64,000 nt of DNA from an uncultured Odoribacter sp. (GTDB lineage Bacteria; Bacteroidota; Bacteroidia; Bacteroidales; Marinifilaceae): contig CAJURM010000010.1 of the NCBI GenBank assembly GCA_910589025.1, positions 1-64,000 on the forward strand. Direction: 5' to 3'. The notes beneath the pieces were generated by a model. That model made no database searches. It had not been told where the DNA came from and saw only the letters and a list, made by a program, of their open reading frames with translations. Positions 25,561 through 34,408 of the stretch are shown here, piece after piece; the stretch's first letter is position 1; each line of letters opens with the position of its first letter. A program made the position numbers and the translations under genes.

Positions 25561-27474
25561 ATGAAACAGATTTTTTATTCCGTTTTTGTCCTTTTTGCTT
25601 GTTTCGCTTGTTCTAAAGATAGTGGAATGGAAGAGGAGATGAAGAGTTCGGTAGGGGAGATTGTCGGTACCATCGGGGATAAATCGACGGGAGAGGCTGT
25701 GGCGGTTGTGAGCGTGTCTCTCTCTCCTGGTGAGGAGGCGTTTATTACTGGAAGTGATGGCAATTTTAATTTCCAGAATTTGGAACCGGGAGAGTATATT
25801 GTGAGTGCGAGCAAGGAGTTTTATAGTGACGGAGAAGTTAAAGTGAAGGTCTCGGCAGGAAAGCCGACACGGGAGGATATGCTCATAGAACGTCTTCCGG
25901 CAATGGTCACAGCAGACCGTAATTTGCTGGATTTTGGCAGTGATGCGGGGCTCAATGTGCTTTCGTTCGGGATTGTTAATAGAAGTTATGAGGATCTGGA
26001 GTGGAAAATCGAATACGATTGTAAGTGGATAAAAGAACTGAGACCAGCTCGCGGAACATTGAAGTATGGTAAGACGGAAAGTGTGTCCGTGTTGATAGAC
26101 CGTAGTCTGCTGGATTCGGAGAATATATACAACAGGACGGTTTTGGTTGTGAAGTCGTCTAATGGAGGTTCAGAGGTGGAGGTACGGGCAGTGGGTGTGG
26201 AGCGTGTGTTACCGGTGGTGAATACGCTCGGTGTGACAAAAATTGCAGCAATGACAGCGTGTCTGAATGCGGAGTTTGTGGATTACGGAGTGCCGGAATA
26301 CACGGAGTGCGGTTTCGTTTATCATACAGAACCGATGCCGACGCATGAGAAGGCATTGGGCGTTTTGCCTGCTCCGTCGGATAACGGTTGGAGGTATTCT
26401 TGTGAGTTGAAGGGGTTGACGGTGGGCGAAACGTATTATGTGCGGGCGTATGCAAAAAACAGCGTCGGGTTGGTGTATAGTTCCAATGAGGTGTCGTTTA
26501 CAACGAAGCCGACATTGCCGGAGGTCACGATAACAGCCGTGACGGATATTGATGTGGCAAGTGGTTCTGCTGTGTTTCACGGGAGGATTCTTGAAGCGGG
26601 AGATCCGGTTTGTTCAGAGTGCGGGTTTGTCTGTGCCGCATCGAGTAACCCGACGGTGGATGATGTGAAAGTAACGGCTTCGGTAGCCGGTTCTGGAGCC
26701 ATTCGCATCGCTGTTTCTGGTTTGCCGCTTGACAAGACTCTGTATGTGCGGGCGTATGCGTTGAATGAGGCGGGAGTGGCTTATAGCTCCCGGAGCGAGA
26801 CATTTTCCACGAATGGTGTCTTGCCGGAGGTTGAAACTGACGAGGCTACGAATGTAAATATATTGGCGGGGACAGCAACGCTACATGGACATGTTGTTAG
26901 TACCGGTAATCCAGGATATAGCGAGAGGGGATTTGTTTACGGGACAATGAAGGAACCGACGATTTATGATAATAAAATCATTGCCAACGGAGCGGGCGTG
27001 AAAAGTCCTTTTAGTATTTACGTCACCGATTTACCGAAAGGGGAGGATATTTATGTGCGGGCATATGCTACGAACCGCCTTGGGACGGTATATGGCAAGG
27101 TCATTGCGATAACGCCGGAGTGGATGGAATTGCCTGTCATTGGAGTAGCTGTACAAAAGAAGGACATTGGGTATACGGATTGGTATTCGGCGGATTTGAT
27201 GTGCAAACAGTCTGTTGTCGGTGGATATATTGATTGGCGCCTGCCGACTAAGGAGGAGTTGGTAACAATTTATACAGAACGGAATGTTATTGGCGGATTT
27301 CAAACCATTGTGGATGCTGAGGGATATCGGGAGTTATATTGGAGCAGTACTTTGATGGGACACAAGGATAATAAAGATTGGTATTGTTGTGTCTCTTTTG
27401 TCGGAGATGGATTGTATGTATCTTCGGTGGATGTGGATCGCTCTATCCGTTGTGTGCGGACACTTGATAAGTAA
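25561..27474 (+). CDS. Multidomain surface lipoprotein (BACON/FN3-like/DUF1566)
   Basis: 637 aa, lipobox FACFAC at residues about 12-17. Domain order: carboxypeptidase-regulatory-like (about 30-110), a BACON-like domain (RNLLDFGSDAGLNVLSF, 120-215), three FN3-like repeats each with a CGFVY or RGFVY strand and a YVRAYA strand (about 218-525), and a C-terminal DUF1566/Lcl domain (DWRLPTKEELVTIY, YWSSTLMG, RCVRTLDK), which is distantly related to the C-type-lectin/FGE fold. It looks like an elongated surface binding protein. The carbohydrate or protein ligand is unknown. Confidence 0.8.
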   Translation: MKQIFYSVFVLFACFACSKDSGMEEEMKSSVGEIVGTIGDKSTGEAVAVVSVSLSPGEEAFITGSDGNFNFQNLEPGEYIVSASKEFYSDGEVKVKVSAGKPTREDMLIERLPAMVTADRNLLDFGSDAGLNVLSFGIVNRSYEDLEWKIEYDCKWIKELRPARGTLKYGKTESVSVLIDRSLLDSENIYNRTVLVVKSSNGGSEVEVRAVGVERVLPVVNTLGVTKIAAMTACLNAEFVDYGVPEYTECGFVYHTEPMPTHEKALGVLPAPSDNGWRYSCELKGLTVGETYYVRAYAKNSVGLVYSSNEVSFTTKPTLPEVTITAVTDIDVASGSAVFHGRILEAGDPVCSECGFVCAASSNPTVDDVKVTASVAGSGAIRIAVSGLPLDKTLYVRAYALNEAGVAYSSRSETFSTNGVLPEVETDEATNVNILAGTATLHGHVVSTGNPGYSERGFVYGTMKEPTIYDNKIIANGAGVKSPFSIYVTDLPKGEDIYVRAYATNRLGTVYGKVIAITPEWMELPVIGVAVQKKDIGYTDWYSADLMCKQSVVGGYIDWRLPTKEELVTIYTERNVIGGFQTIVDAEGYRELYWSSTLMGHKDNKDWYCCVSFVGDGLYVSSVDVDRSIRCVRTLDK

Positions 27475-27503
27475 TGAATGGTTTGGCGTAAAATAGATTG
27501 GTT

Positions 27504-28034
27504 ATGAAAAAAAGAATAGTATATTGTTTCTTGGTATTGGGAATGATGGCTTGTGTGGTATTGGGGGGATGTGCTGTAAAAAAACAACCCCTCATCCCAG
27601 AACCTCAAGGTGATACCGATGATTATTTTGAAGCATTGGGAATAGCGTATGGTCCGAGAGTCCAGATGGGTGATATACATATTCAAGCTTTGGAAAATGC
27701 GCAAGAAATAATCCGGCGGAAAATGGCTTCTGTTTATAGAAGTGTTGTTAAAAGATATATGGCAGAATATGGATTAAATAAGGATGCGGATACAGAAAAG
27801 AAAATGGAAAGACGGGGTAAGCAATTTATAAATACAATTGTAAATGATACAAGGGAAGTCGGATTGCCCAAATTTTCAACAACAGATGAGCAGGGGAATG
27901 TTACTTGCCATGTGGTTGCACGGATGTATAAAAAGGGGGTTGTCGAACAAATGAAAAACTATCTTTTTGAAGATGAAGAGATAAAGAGAATTTTAAAAGA
28001 AAATTTATCCCGGCAAATTTCGGGAAACAATTAG
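27504..28034 (+). CDS. LPP20-like lipoprotein
   Basis: 176 aa from MKKRIVYC, lipobox VVLGGC. After a short linker the body (YFEALGIAYGPRVQMGDIHIQALENAQEIIRRKM) resembles LPP20-type domains, which occur in outer-membrane lipoproteins often found with CsgG- or FGE-like partners. The remainder is helical and basic. Family assignment is tentative. It starts 29 bases after the multidomain lipoprotein. Confidence 0.6.
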   Translation: MKKRIVYCFLVLGMMACVVLGGCAVKKQPLIPEPQGDTDDYFEALGIAYGPRVQMGDIHIQALENAQEIIRRKMASVYRSVVKRYMAEYGLNKDADTEKKMERRGKQFINTIVNDTREVGLPKFSTTDEQGNVTCHVVARMYKKGVVEQMKNYLFEDEEIKRILKENLSRQISGNN

Positions 28035-28040
28035 AAAAAA

Positions 28041-28820
28041 ATGAAGTATTTTTTGATTTTAATAAGCGTATTGCTGTCAGACATTATAATGGGACAATCT
28101 GTAACTACTACCAGCCGTCCGATATGGTGGGATTCTCCTTTAATTGAAGGGAGGTGTTCTGCTGTTCGGTTTGTGAAAGTTAAAGATAATTCGTCGGAAA
28201 AAGTCAGAGAAAAGGCTGTAAAAATGGTTTTCGGGAATGGATTGTCGGATACAAGTGGGGAGATAAGTATTCAAGGCAGTCGTATTGTTTGGAGGAATGG
28301 AGATGAAATAAAAAACGCCCGTGTTATTGCAGAGCATACAGAAGAGACAACGTTAGGTGAGGTGACTTTAGGAATGTTGGTGCAAGTCCCCAAATATAAT
28401 AATGCGTTGTTTGAGGAAGTCCGGATAACGGATAGATATCCTTTTTCTCCGCGTGTGTTTGTACCGGGGATGGAGCAAATTTATAAAGGTAGTGTGACGA
28501 AAGGAGTATTGTTTATTGCTGGGGAAACTGCGACAGGTATCGGCATCGCTGTATTTGAATGCCTCCGTTATTCCAAGAAATCCGAACTTAGGAATACGCA
28601 TGATTTGGCGCGCCGTCGGAAATATCTTAACGAAGCGGACCGTATGCGGACTTGGCGTAACGGTTTTATTGCCGGTGCAGTAGTCATTTATCTTTGGAAT
28701 ATTATTGACGGGTGTGTTGCTAAGGGAGAGGAGCGGGTGTGGATTAAAAAGTGTAAAATGGGAATAAGACCTCATGGAACAGGGAGTGGTGCAGAATTGA
28801 CGTTTGGGTTAAATTTTTAG
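28041..28820 (+). CDS. Hypothetical exported protein with hydrophobic hairpin
   Basis: 259 aa, signal peptide ending near IIMGQS. I do not recognise the family. The middle has PFSPRVFVPGMEQIYKGSVTKG followed by a hydrophobic stretch (VLFIAGETATGIGIAVF), then a charged loop and a second hydrophobic segment (GFIAGAVVIYLWNIIDG). This PG..Q-Y-KG-...-G arrangement resembles DUF5683-type membrane-associated proteins. It ends in LTFGLNF, like an outer-membrane C-terminus. It follows the LPP20-like gene by 6 bases. Confidence 0.6.
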   Translation: MKYFLILISVLLSDIIMGQSVTTTSRPIWWDSPLIEGRCSAVRFVKVKDNSSEKVREKAVKMVFGNGLSDTSGEISIQGSRIVWRNGDEIKNARVIAEHTEETTLGEVTLGMLVQVPKYNNALFEEVRITDRYPFSPRVFVPGMEQIYKGSVTKGVLFIAGETATGIGIAVFECLRYSKKSELRNTHDLARRRKYLNEADRMRTWRNGFIAGAVVIYLWNIIDGCVAKGEERVWIKKCKMGIRPHGTGSGAELTFGLNF

Positions 28821-29174
28821 ATGATGAGTATGAAAAGGAGCTGTAAGTCATATTTTGACATTGTGGTGGGATTGGCAACTATTTTGAGTTGTGTGATTAC
28901 ATGGATAGGTTTGAATCAGGGAATACATCAGATAGCTAATAATGTGTCACAGCTTTTTTATGAAATAAAGCCTGTTGTAGAAAAGTTTCAGGAGCCGCAA
29001 TTGCTTTTGCGGGATACAATCGTAATTATTCGTCGGGATACAATTGTTGATGTTCATAAGGATACAGTCTTTATACAACAAATGCCAAAAAAAGAACCTG
29101 GGTATAATTTGTCATCAGATACAAGGGATAACTTAGATAATAAGGCACGAGAATTTGAAGAAGAAAATTTTTAA
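28821..29174 (+). CDS. Small membrane-anchored hypothetical protein
   Basis: 117 aa. One membrane helix (about residues 13-32, DIVVGLATILSCVITWIGL) is followed by a helical segment and an acidic tail. No family recognised. It begins directly after the stop of the previous gene and is the last gene of the secreted-protein run. Start ATG 28821, 28824 or 28830. Confidence 0.6.
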   Translation: MMSMKRSCKSYFDIVVGLATILSCVITWIGLNQGIHQIANNVSQLFYEIKPVVEKFQEPQLLLRDTIVIIRRDTIVDVHKDTVFIQQMPKKEPGYNLSSDTRDNLDNKAREFEEENF

Positions 29175-29229
29175 TAAGAATGGAGAAGTGAAAGAGATTG
29201 AAAAGGGGCAATGCGGGAGCGTTGCTCCT

Positions 29230-29327
29230 TTTTTAATTTTTCCGGAACAGCGAGAAGTTGATGCTGCCGTATTCCCGGTGGTCGAAGAAATGGGGGTGGT
29301 GGTTGTAGTCCACGGAGGCAGGGTGGC
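29230..29327 (-). repeat. Gene remnant, left copy of direct repeat flanking AbiE
   Basis: About 98 bases match 31171-31268 in the same orientation with roughly ten differences. Read on the minus strand it encodes a C-terminal tail ending HPHFFDHREYGSINFSLFRKN-stop. It has no start and no body, so it is debris of a lost gene. The rest of 29175-29472 holds no feature that I can support. Confidence 0.65.
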
Positions 29328-29472
29328 TAATCTTGGGCGATGATAGTACTGAAATTTTGGTCGTATATTACGACCATTTCGTCAGTAAAGAATACGTTTT
29401 TTCTTCTAATTGCCTTCAATGCAATATTTTATATTCGAAATTGTTGATACGACACTTTATCTGATCATATTC

Positions 29473-30267
29473 TTATTTCTGCATTCGTTCTATTAATTTT
29501 TTCAAAACAAGTGTATAACCTGCCTGGGGATTAAATTCTCTTTCTGGACGGATAAGGTTTTGTGTGTCTCCCAGAAAATCCGGATCGGACATTTTTTCTT
29601 CCATATTATTGATGAATTGTTTGTATGTGGGCGGTTGCTGGACGCCAAAAGACATATAGCGGCGGTAACAACGTAAGATTTCGTCGACATCAACAGAAGT
29701 TTCAGATAAAGCGACATATAAGTCGAAAAGATCCCGACCCTTTTTCCTTTGGTATAAGGCTCTTAGTTTTGTTCCCAACAGTTCGTTCAAGTGATATGTT
29801 GTGATCTCACACTTCCCCGAGAACCAGTTGTTTTCCATTTCAAATGGGATTTTAACCAATCCAAGTTCATTGAAATGTTCAAAGCAGTTTATTTCAATTT
29901 TCAAACGTAGCGGAATTGTAGGAGGTATTTCAGACTCCATACGAAACAACATCGTGTTGTTGTAGCGCTTTTGCTTTGTAACCCTGTCAGGTAAGAAACT
30001 CAAGACTTCACCCAGTCTGAACATGATTGGTTTTATCGGTCCCGGTGTGATTTGTACCAAATCAATATCTTCACTGTATCTTGGCTGTGGGGTCAGATAT
30101 AATTTATGAAGCGCTGTTCCGCCTCTGAACGCCAGCTGCGAGGCGAGGAATTCATCACTGAAAATAGCGATTAACGCACGAGAAATAATAAGGTCTTGTT
30201 CTACCTGTGCATAGTCATTCCAAGGAACAATCTTATTCCATTGAGCAATAGCTGTTCTGTTTATCAT
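29473..30267 (-). CDS. AbiEii/AbiGii-type nucleotidyltransferase toxin
   Basis: 264 aa. The nucleotidyltransferase core is RGGTALHKLYL followed by RYSEDIDLV (the catalytic Asp pair), about residues 44-70; TKLRALYQRKKGRDLFDLYVAL is the family's basic helix. AbiEii toxins transfer nucleotides to tRNA or another target and stop growth, giving phage abortive infection. Its start overlaps the antitoxin stop by 4 bases. The A+T content is higher than that of the flanking metabolic genes. Confidence 0.9.
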   Translation of the reverse strand: MINRTAIAQWNKIVPWNDYAQVEQDLIISRALIAIFSDEFLASQLAFRGGTALHKLYLTPQPRYSEDIDLVQITPGPIKPIMFRLGEVLSFLPDRVTKQKRYNNTMLFRMESEIPPTIPLRLKIEINCFEHFNELGLVKIPFEMENNWFSGKCEITTYHLNELLGTKLRALYQRKKGRDLFDLYVALSETSVDVDEILRCYRRYMSFGVQQPPTYKQFINNMEEKMSDPDFLGDTQNLIRPEREFNPQAGYTLVLKKLIERMQK

Positions 30268-31067
30268 ATTTCGTCTGTTTCAATTATCGAATTTATATAG
30301 ACTTTCCAACGGGTATTCTTTTCTGCATTCTCATCGGACTTTTGTGTACGAAGAGGAACATATCTAAAATGCTTGACGTATGATTGTAATTCAGTATGTA
30401 AGACATCTGCAATCTCTTTTTGTTTTAAAATATCTTCCAATATATAGCCCAATCGTTGGATGGTTGCGATTGATGTATAGTTAAACAGGTTACCGGAAGC
30501 TCCGCGAAAATCAAGTTTTTCTGTCAATTCATCCAAAATGGTCGCTGCTCTTGAAAGTCCGCCAATATATTGTTCATATTGCACAATGTCAATGGCTGTC
30601 AATTCTGCATTTGAGTAATTGATTATTCCTGTTTCAGAATTCTTAGATAGCAAGAAATCTGATGGAATCTCCTTGCGATATCCCCAAACAAGCAAGTTAT
30701 TCTTTGATGAAGATACGGTGGATTTAGGAAATACCGTCATTACAGAAAACTTTTGTGGACGCTGATGGGCTGCTCCCAAGATTGCTGCGGCATTCAATAA
30801 GCTGATGTAATATGGCTTATTCAGATATGACATTAATTGGTCAATATAATATATCGGAGGCACCATTCTTTTTGCTGCATACTGTGGAGGAATAATGACG
30901 TAAAATCCTCTGTATACAGGATATAAAATACCTTGTGATGATAAACGGAATAATTCATTCTTGATGACTTGTTCCGAATAATTGGGAAATGTCAGTCTTA
31001 CATCATTAACCGAAAAGGTCGGATAGCCGCTTATTTCTCTATCTCTTATCCATTTTTTAATGGTCAT
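30264..31067 (-). CDS. AbiEi-type antitoxin
   Basis: 267 aa. The N-terminus is a winged-helix domain (SVNDVRLTFPNYSEQVIKNEL, YRGFYVIIPP), followed by the AbiEi antitoxin body with YINLLSA-like YISLLNAAAILGAAHQRPQ and the restriction-endonuclease-like fold expected for this group. AbiEi represses its own promoter and neutralises the toxin. It is the first gene of the pair; an 8-bp palindrome lies 23 bases upstream. Confidence 0.88.
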   Translation of the reverse strand: MTIKKWIRDREISGYPTFSVNDVRLTFPNYSEQVIKNELFRLSSQGILYPVYRGFYVIIPPQYAAKRMVPPIYYIDQLMSYLNKPYYISLLNAAAILGAAHQRPQKFSVMTVFPKSTVSSSKNNLLVWGYRKEIPSDFLLSKNSETGIINYSNAELTAIDIVQYEQYIGGLSRAATILDELTEKLDFRGASGNLFNYTSIATIQRLGYILEDILKQKEIADVLHTELQSYVKHFRYVPLRTQKSDENAEKNTRWKVYINSIIETDEI

Positions 31068-31084
31068 GTTGAATCATTTTGGTG

Positions 31085-31108
31085 CAAAGGTAATCAAAAA
31101 TTGATTAC
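31085..31108 (-). promoter_or_regulatory. AbiE promoter and operator palindrome
   Basis: GTAATCAA (31090-31097), AAA, TTGATTAC (31101-31108) is a perfect inverted repeat. On the minus strand TACCTTTG (31092-31085), a fitting -7 box, overlaps one arm. A repressor bound here would block transcription, as expected for AbiEi autoregulation. Confidence 0.6.
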
Positions 31109-31170
31109 TAACGCACTTTTTTAGCGCACGTTCAACTCTTCGGTTTTATTTGATTCGATGCGGTGCGCTG

Positions 31171-31268
31171 TTTTTAATTTTTCCGGAACAGCGAGAAGTT
31201 GACGCTGTCGTATTCCCGGTGGTTGAAGAAGTGGGGGTGGGTGCTGTAGTCTATGAAGGCGGGGTGTT
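31171..31268 (-). repeat. Gene remnant, right copy of direct repeat flanking AbiE
   Basis: The partner of 29230-29327. On the minus strand it reads as a C-terminal tail ending HPHFFNHREYDSVNFSLFRKN-stop, with some further open frame upstream. The two copies bracket the AbiE pair and its promoter. Confidence 0.65.
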
Positions 31269-31449
31269 CGACGATGGCGATGCCTCCTTCTATTTGCGTT
31301 GCTATGGAAATCCCGGAGATGGAGAGAGCCTTTTCCCGGTAACGGCTTGGTTTGATAATGATACTATTCCGGAAAATGTCTATGTGGATACAAAAAATTG
31401 GGACTACGACGGCAAAACCATCCGCATCGATTTCCGGAAAGCGGAGTAA
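31269..31449 (+). pseudogene. C-terminal fragment of a lost plus-strand gene
   Basis: From the end of the repeat, the plus strand stays open to TAA at 31447-31449 and encodes about 60 residues that look like a real beta-rich domain end (DASFYLRCYGNPGDG, TAWFDNDTIPENVYVD, NWDYDGKTIRIDFRK). There is no start or N-terminal part. The family is not recognised. Confidence 0.5.
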
Positions 31450-31514
31450 ATAACAACTCTTAAAGAATGGAATATAAAAAAGAGCATCTATATTTCAACA
31501 GATGTGATTGAATA

Positions 31515-31550
31515 AGAAAATGAGGGTGCCCATGGGCACCCTCATTTTCT
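31515..31550. terminator. Perfect 36-base palindromic terminator
   Basis: 18 bases (31515-31532) are followed directly by their exact reverse complement (31533-31550), with A-rich and T-rich ends, so it can terminate from both sides. It ends the beta-mannosidase gene (minus) and the debris on the plus side. Confidence 0.85.
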
Positions 31551-31586
31551 TTGCATCCCTCTTGGATACTGAAATCAAATTTGTGT

Positions 31587-34139
31587 TTACTGGATGAAGC
31601 GGGTGGCGACGGAATAATTTTCAGCGTCGGTCTCCACTTCGATGACATACGTCCTGCCGGGAAGCAGGTCGATGTAGTTGTCTTTGAATCTTACGTCGGC
31701 ATCCGGCGAGTAAAACATCACATCGCATGCCAGTTGTCTGGTAGTGGCACGGAGGTATTTTTTTCCGTTGGTCTGAAATGTTTCTGTTTGTATGCCTGGA
31801 TCTTTGGGCAAGTCCATATTCTTGGGTGCAGTAAAATAGCAGGTTTGCTCGTCCCATAGTGTGTTGCTGTTTGCTATGCGGAGCACTGCCACCACCTCTT
31901 TTTTGTCTTTCCCTTGCAGGAGGCGTTCCAGGTCAATCGTGCGGATTAAACCGGAAGCATTGGCTTTTTGGCTGAATTTACCATTTACTTGGTTGAGCAG
32001 TTTGCCGTTGAAATCCAATAATTCAAGGGTATAGTCACCTTTTATCGGTTTCAGTAAATCATTGACTACCCATACCTCCATGGTCTTATCCGTGATTTTG
32101 GGTGCCAGAATGATTGTTTTGCAAGCCTCTTTTGAAGCATATTGTGCGGCTTTCCAGTTGTGGTAATAATCAGTGGTGGACCAGCTTGCCACGGGCCAGC
32201 AATCGTTCAGCTGCCACATCAGGGAACCCATGCAGTAGGGCATGTTCCGGCGGTGGGCTTGTACCGCACTGCGCATGGCTTTGGCTTGCAATACCTGGCT
32301 CATGTATAGGAACTGCTCGAAATCTTCGGGGATATGGTAGTACCATCCCATGTATTCCTTGATGCGGAGATTGCCGATGCCGCTGCGTTGGTGGGCTGCC
32401 ATGACTTCCGATTCGATGTAGTAGTCCTCCGGCAGGGCGTATTTTTTTACCGTATTGAATTCCGGGAAAGACTGAAAACCGTATTCGCTGATGAAGCGTC
32501 CGATGTTGTTTTCATACTCTTCAAAGCGGTGTTGCTGGTGCCATACGCCCCAATAGTGGTTGTCTCCACTGGTTGCTGGCAAAAGCTCATGGGCATTTAC
32601 AGCAGTGTCCGACATCGGGGAAGAGGGCCAGTAATCGTCGCCGTCGGTGTAGAAGGTGATGACCTCTGGGAGCAAGTGGTGGAACAAATCGGTATATGCC
32701 TTAAAAATTTGTGCTTTTTCCGCTTCGCTGTATCCTTTCTGCCAGCCCCAGCGCGCCCAGGCTGCGTCAATTTCGTTGTTGCCGCACCATAAAGCCAAAG
32801 AAGGGTGGTTACGCAAGCGGACTACGTTGTCGATAGCCTCCTGGCGGACATTTTCCAAAAATTCGTTGTTGCCCGGATACATGGCGCAGGCAAAGGCGAA
32901 ATCCTGCCATACCATGATACCGTTCCGGTCGCATAAGTCGTAAAAATGGTCGTCTTCATAAATCCCGCCACCCCATACGCGAATCATATTCATGTTGGCG
33001 TCTGCGGCGTCCTGCACCATCTTCTCGTAATCCTGCGGCGTGATGCGGGGCAGGAAAATATCGTTGGGAATCATGTTTGTACCTTTGGCGAATACCGGAA
33101 TGTCGTTCAGTTCAAAGTAGAAGGTGGAGCCCGCTTCGTCTTTTTTCCGGATGAGCTTTAATGAGCGTAAGCCGGTTGTGACGGTCTGGCTGGCAATGGT
33201 TTCGCCGTTTTGCACAAGGCGGATTTCAAAGTTGCTGAGCGCAGGTTTTCCCAGCCCTTTACTCCACCATAATTCCGGATTCCTGACGGTGAAAGGAAGA
33301 GATACCTGGTTGTTTCCGGTGTGGGTGCTCACGGCTTTTTTAGCCACCAGTTTATTTTTATGCCATACTTCCGCTTCAACTGGCTTTGCCGTTTCGGTAA
33401 GGAAGTTGATCTCGGCTTCCAGACGGGCCTGCTTTTTGGACACTTCCGGCTGGCGGATAAAGCTGTTTTCGATTTTCATGTTATCCCAGCCTTCCAGTAC
33501 AACGGGTTTCCATATTCCGGAGGGTACTAGCCGGGGACCCCAGTCCCAACCGAAATGATAAGGGGCTTTGCGGGTGAAAACACTGACCCTCACGTCTCCC
33601 ATGCCGCCGAATTGGCTGTAATCGTTGGATGCTGGAAGTATTAGTCCGTATTTTTCCATCTCTTCCAGGCCTTTGGTAATGGGAGAATAGAAGCGGATTA
33701 AAAGTGTGTTGTCACCTTTTTTCAGCTTGCCCTTGACATCGGTTTTCCAAATGCGGAACATGTTGTTGGGGGAAGCGATTTTTTCCCCGTTGAGGAATAC
33801 GTCACACCAGGTGTCCAGCCCGTGGAATACGAGTTGCTGGTTATTGGCAGCCAGAATGGCTTCCGCAGGCTGAAAGGTAACGGCATATTCCCAGTTGATT
33901 TTGTCTATCCATTGTACTGTGGGTTCGTTATTGCGGTAGAATGGGTCTTCAATGAGTTTATGTGCCATCAGGTCGGTGTGTACCGAACCGGGTACACTGG
34001 CGGACAACCATTTGCCTACGTGAGCCTGTCGGAATTGCCAGCCGGTATTAAGCTCTTGGTGCACCGGATTGTTGGCATAAAGTCCGGGAAAGCCAAACAG
34101 CATTGCCAGAATGAAAATGCGGAGAAAAATAGTGTTCAT
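31587..34139 (-). CDS. Beta-mannosidase, GH2
   Basis: 850 aa from MNTIFLRIF (signal peptide cleaved near LYANN); an ATG ten codons upstream is also in frame. GH2 architecture: N-terminal sugar-binding domain (LNTGWQFRQAHVGKWLSASVPGSVHTDL), Ig-like domains, then a TIM barrel with IRVWGGGIYE, acid/base Glu in CGNNEIDAAW and nucleophile Glu in ISEYGFQSFPEF. The VPGSVHTDL segment is typical of beta-mannosidases cleaving terminal beta-linked mannose from N-glycan cores or mannans. It is periplasmic or exported. No SusC/D pair is directly attached. Confidence 0.93.
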   Translation of the reverse strand: MNTIFLRIFILAMLFGFPGLYANNPVHQELNTGWQFRQAHVGKWLSASVPGSVHTDLMAHKLIEDPFYRNNEPTVQWIDKINWEYAVTFQPAEAILAANNQQLVFHGLDTWCDVFLNGEKIASPNNMFRIWKTDVKGKLKKGDNTLLIRFYSPITKGLEEMEKYGLILPASNDYSQFGGMGDVRVSVFTRKAPYHFGWDWGPRLVPSGIWKPVVLEGWDNMKIENSFIRQPEVSKKQARLEAEINFLTETAKPVEAEVWHKNKLVAKKAVSTHTGNNQVSLPFTVRNPELWWSKGLGKPALSNFEIRLVQNGETIASQTVTTGLRSLKLIRKKDEAGSTFYFELNDIPVFAKGTNMIPNDIFLPRITPQDYEKMVQDAADANMNMIRVWGGGIYEDDHFYDLCDRNGIMVWQDFAFACAMYPGNNEFLENVRQEAIDNVVRLRNHPSLALWCGNNEIDAAWARWGWQKGYSEAEKAQIFKAYTDLFHHLLPEVITFYTDGDDYWPSSPMSDTAVNAHELLPATSGDNHYWGVWHQQHRFEEYENNIGRFISEYGFQSFPEFNTVKKYALPEDYYIESEVMAAHQRSGIGNLRIKEYMGWYYHIPEDFEQFLYMSQVLQAKAMRSAVQAHRRNMPYCMGSLMWQLNDCWPVASWSTTDYYHNWKAAQYASKEACKTIILAPKITDKTMEVWVVNDLLKPIKGDYTLELLDFNGKLLNQVNGKFSQKANASGLIRTIDLERLLQGKDKKEVVAVLRIANSNTLWDEQTCYFTAPKNMDLPKDPGIQTETFQTNGKKYLRATTRQLACDVMFYSPDADVRFKDNYIDLLPGRTYVIEVETDAENYSVATRFIQ

Positions 34140-34280
34140 GATGTCAGTATTTTGAGAGTTGTTGTTCATTTATGTATTTAATTTTTATGGTTTAATGACG
34201 ACCACACTATTGTCAGATGATTTTATTACATACAATTTTAACTCAAAAATAATAAATAATAACAAATCTCGTTCCTTTCA

Positions 34281-34305
34281 CAAAAAAACGATCGATTTTC
34301 TGGGG
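34281..34305. repeat. Left inverted repeat of candidate invertible promoter 2
   Basis: C, seven A, CGATCG, ATTTTCT, GGGG. It aligns to the reverse complement of 34409-34434 at about 21 of 25 positions. It also shares the run CAAAAAAACGATC with that copy as a direct repeat, since the unit is nearly palindromic. It is built like the repeats at 21469 and 21620. Confidence 0.55.
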
Positions 34306-34376
34306 ATAAAAAACTAAAATGCAAGAAACACTTAAATTTTTAACAATAACCTGATAGAAAGCTATTTTATATTATT

Positions 34377-34384
34377 TAAATTTG
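34377..34384 (+). promoter_or_regulatory. -7 box inside candidate invertible segment 2, facing right
   Basis: TAAATTTG followed by GCGTC. The same ATTTGCGTC string occurs in the promoter of segment 1, and both boxes lie 24 bases from the next repeat. Here it points to the TonB receptor at 34473 (ON). The -33 element is weak. Confidence 0.55.
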
Positions 34385-34408
34385 CGTCACAGATTTTAAA
34401 TCTGAATG

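Noticed and set aside
24786..29174. Reverse transcriptase or Avd gene for the retroelement-like pair
   Set aside because: All ORFs in this stretch were read; none has reverse transcriptase motifs, and the 117-aa protein has a membrane helix unlike Avd.
29155..29343. 62-codon plus-strand ORF and its partner frame at 31150
   Set aside because: The Val/Glu-rich reading is the antisense of the duplicated C-terminal tail; the minus-strand reading with a shared stop is more protein-like, though this is not certain.
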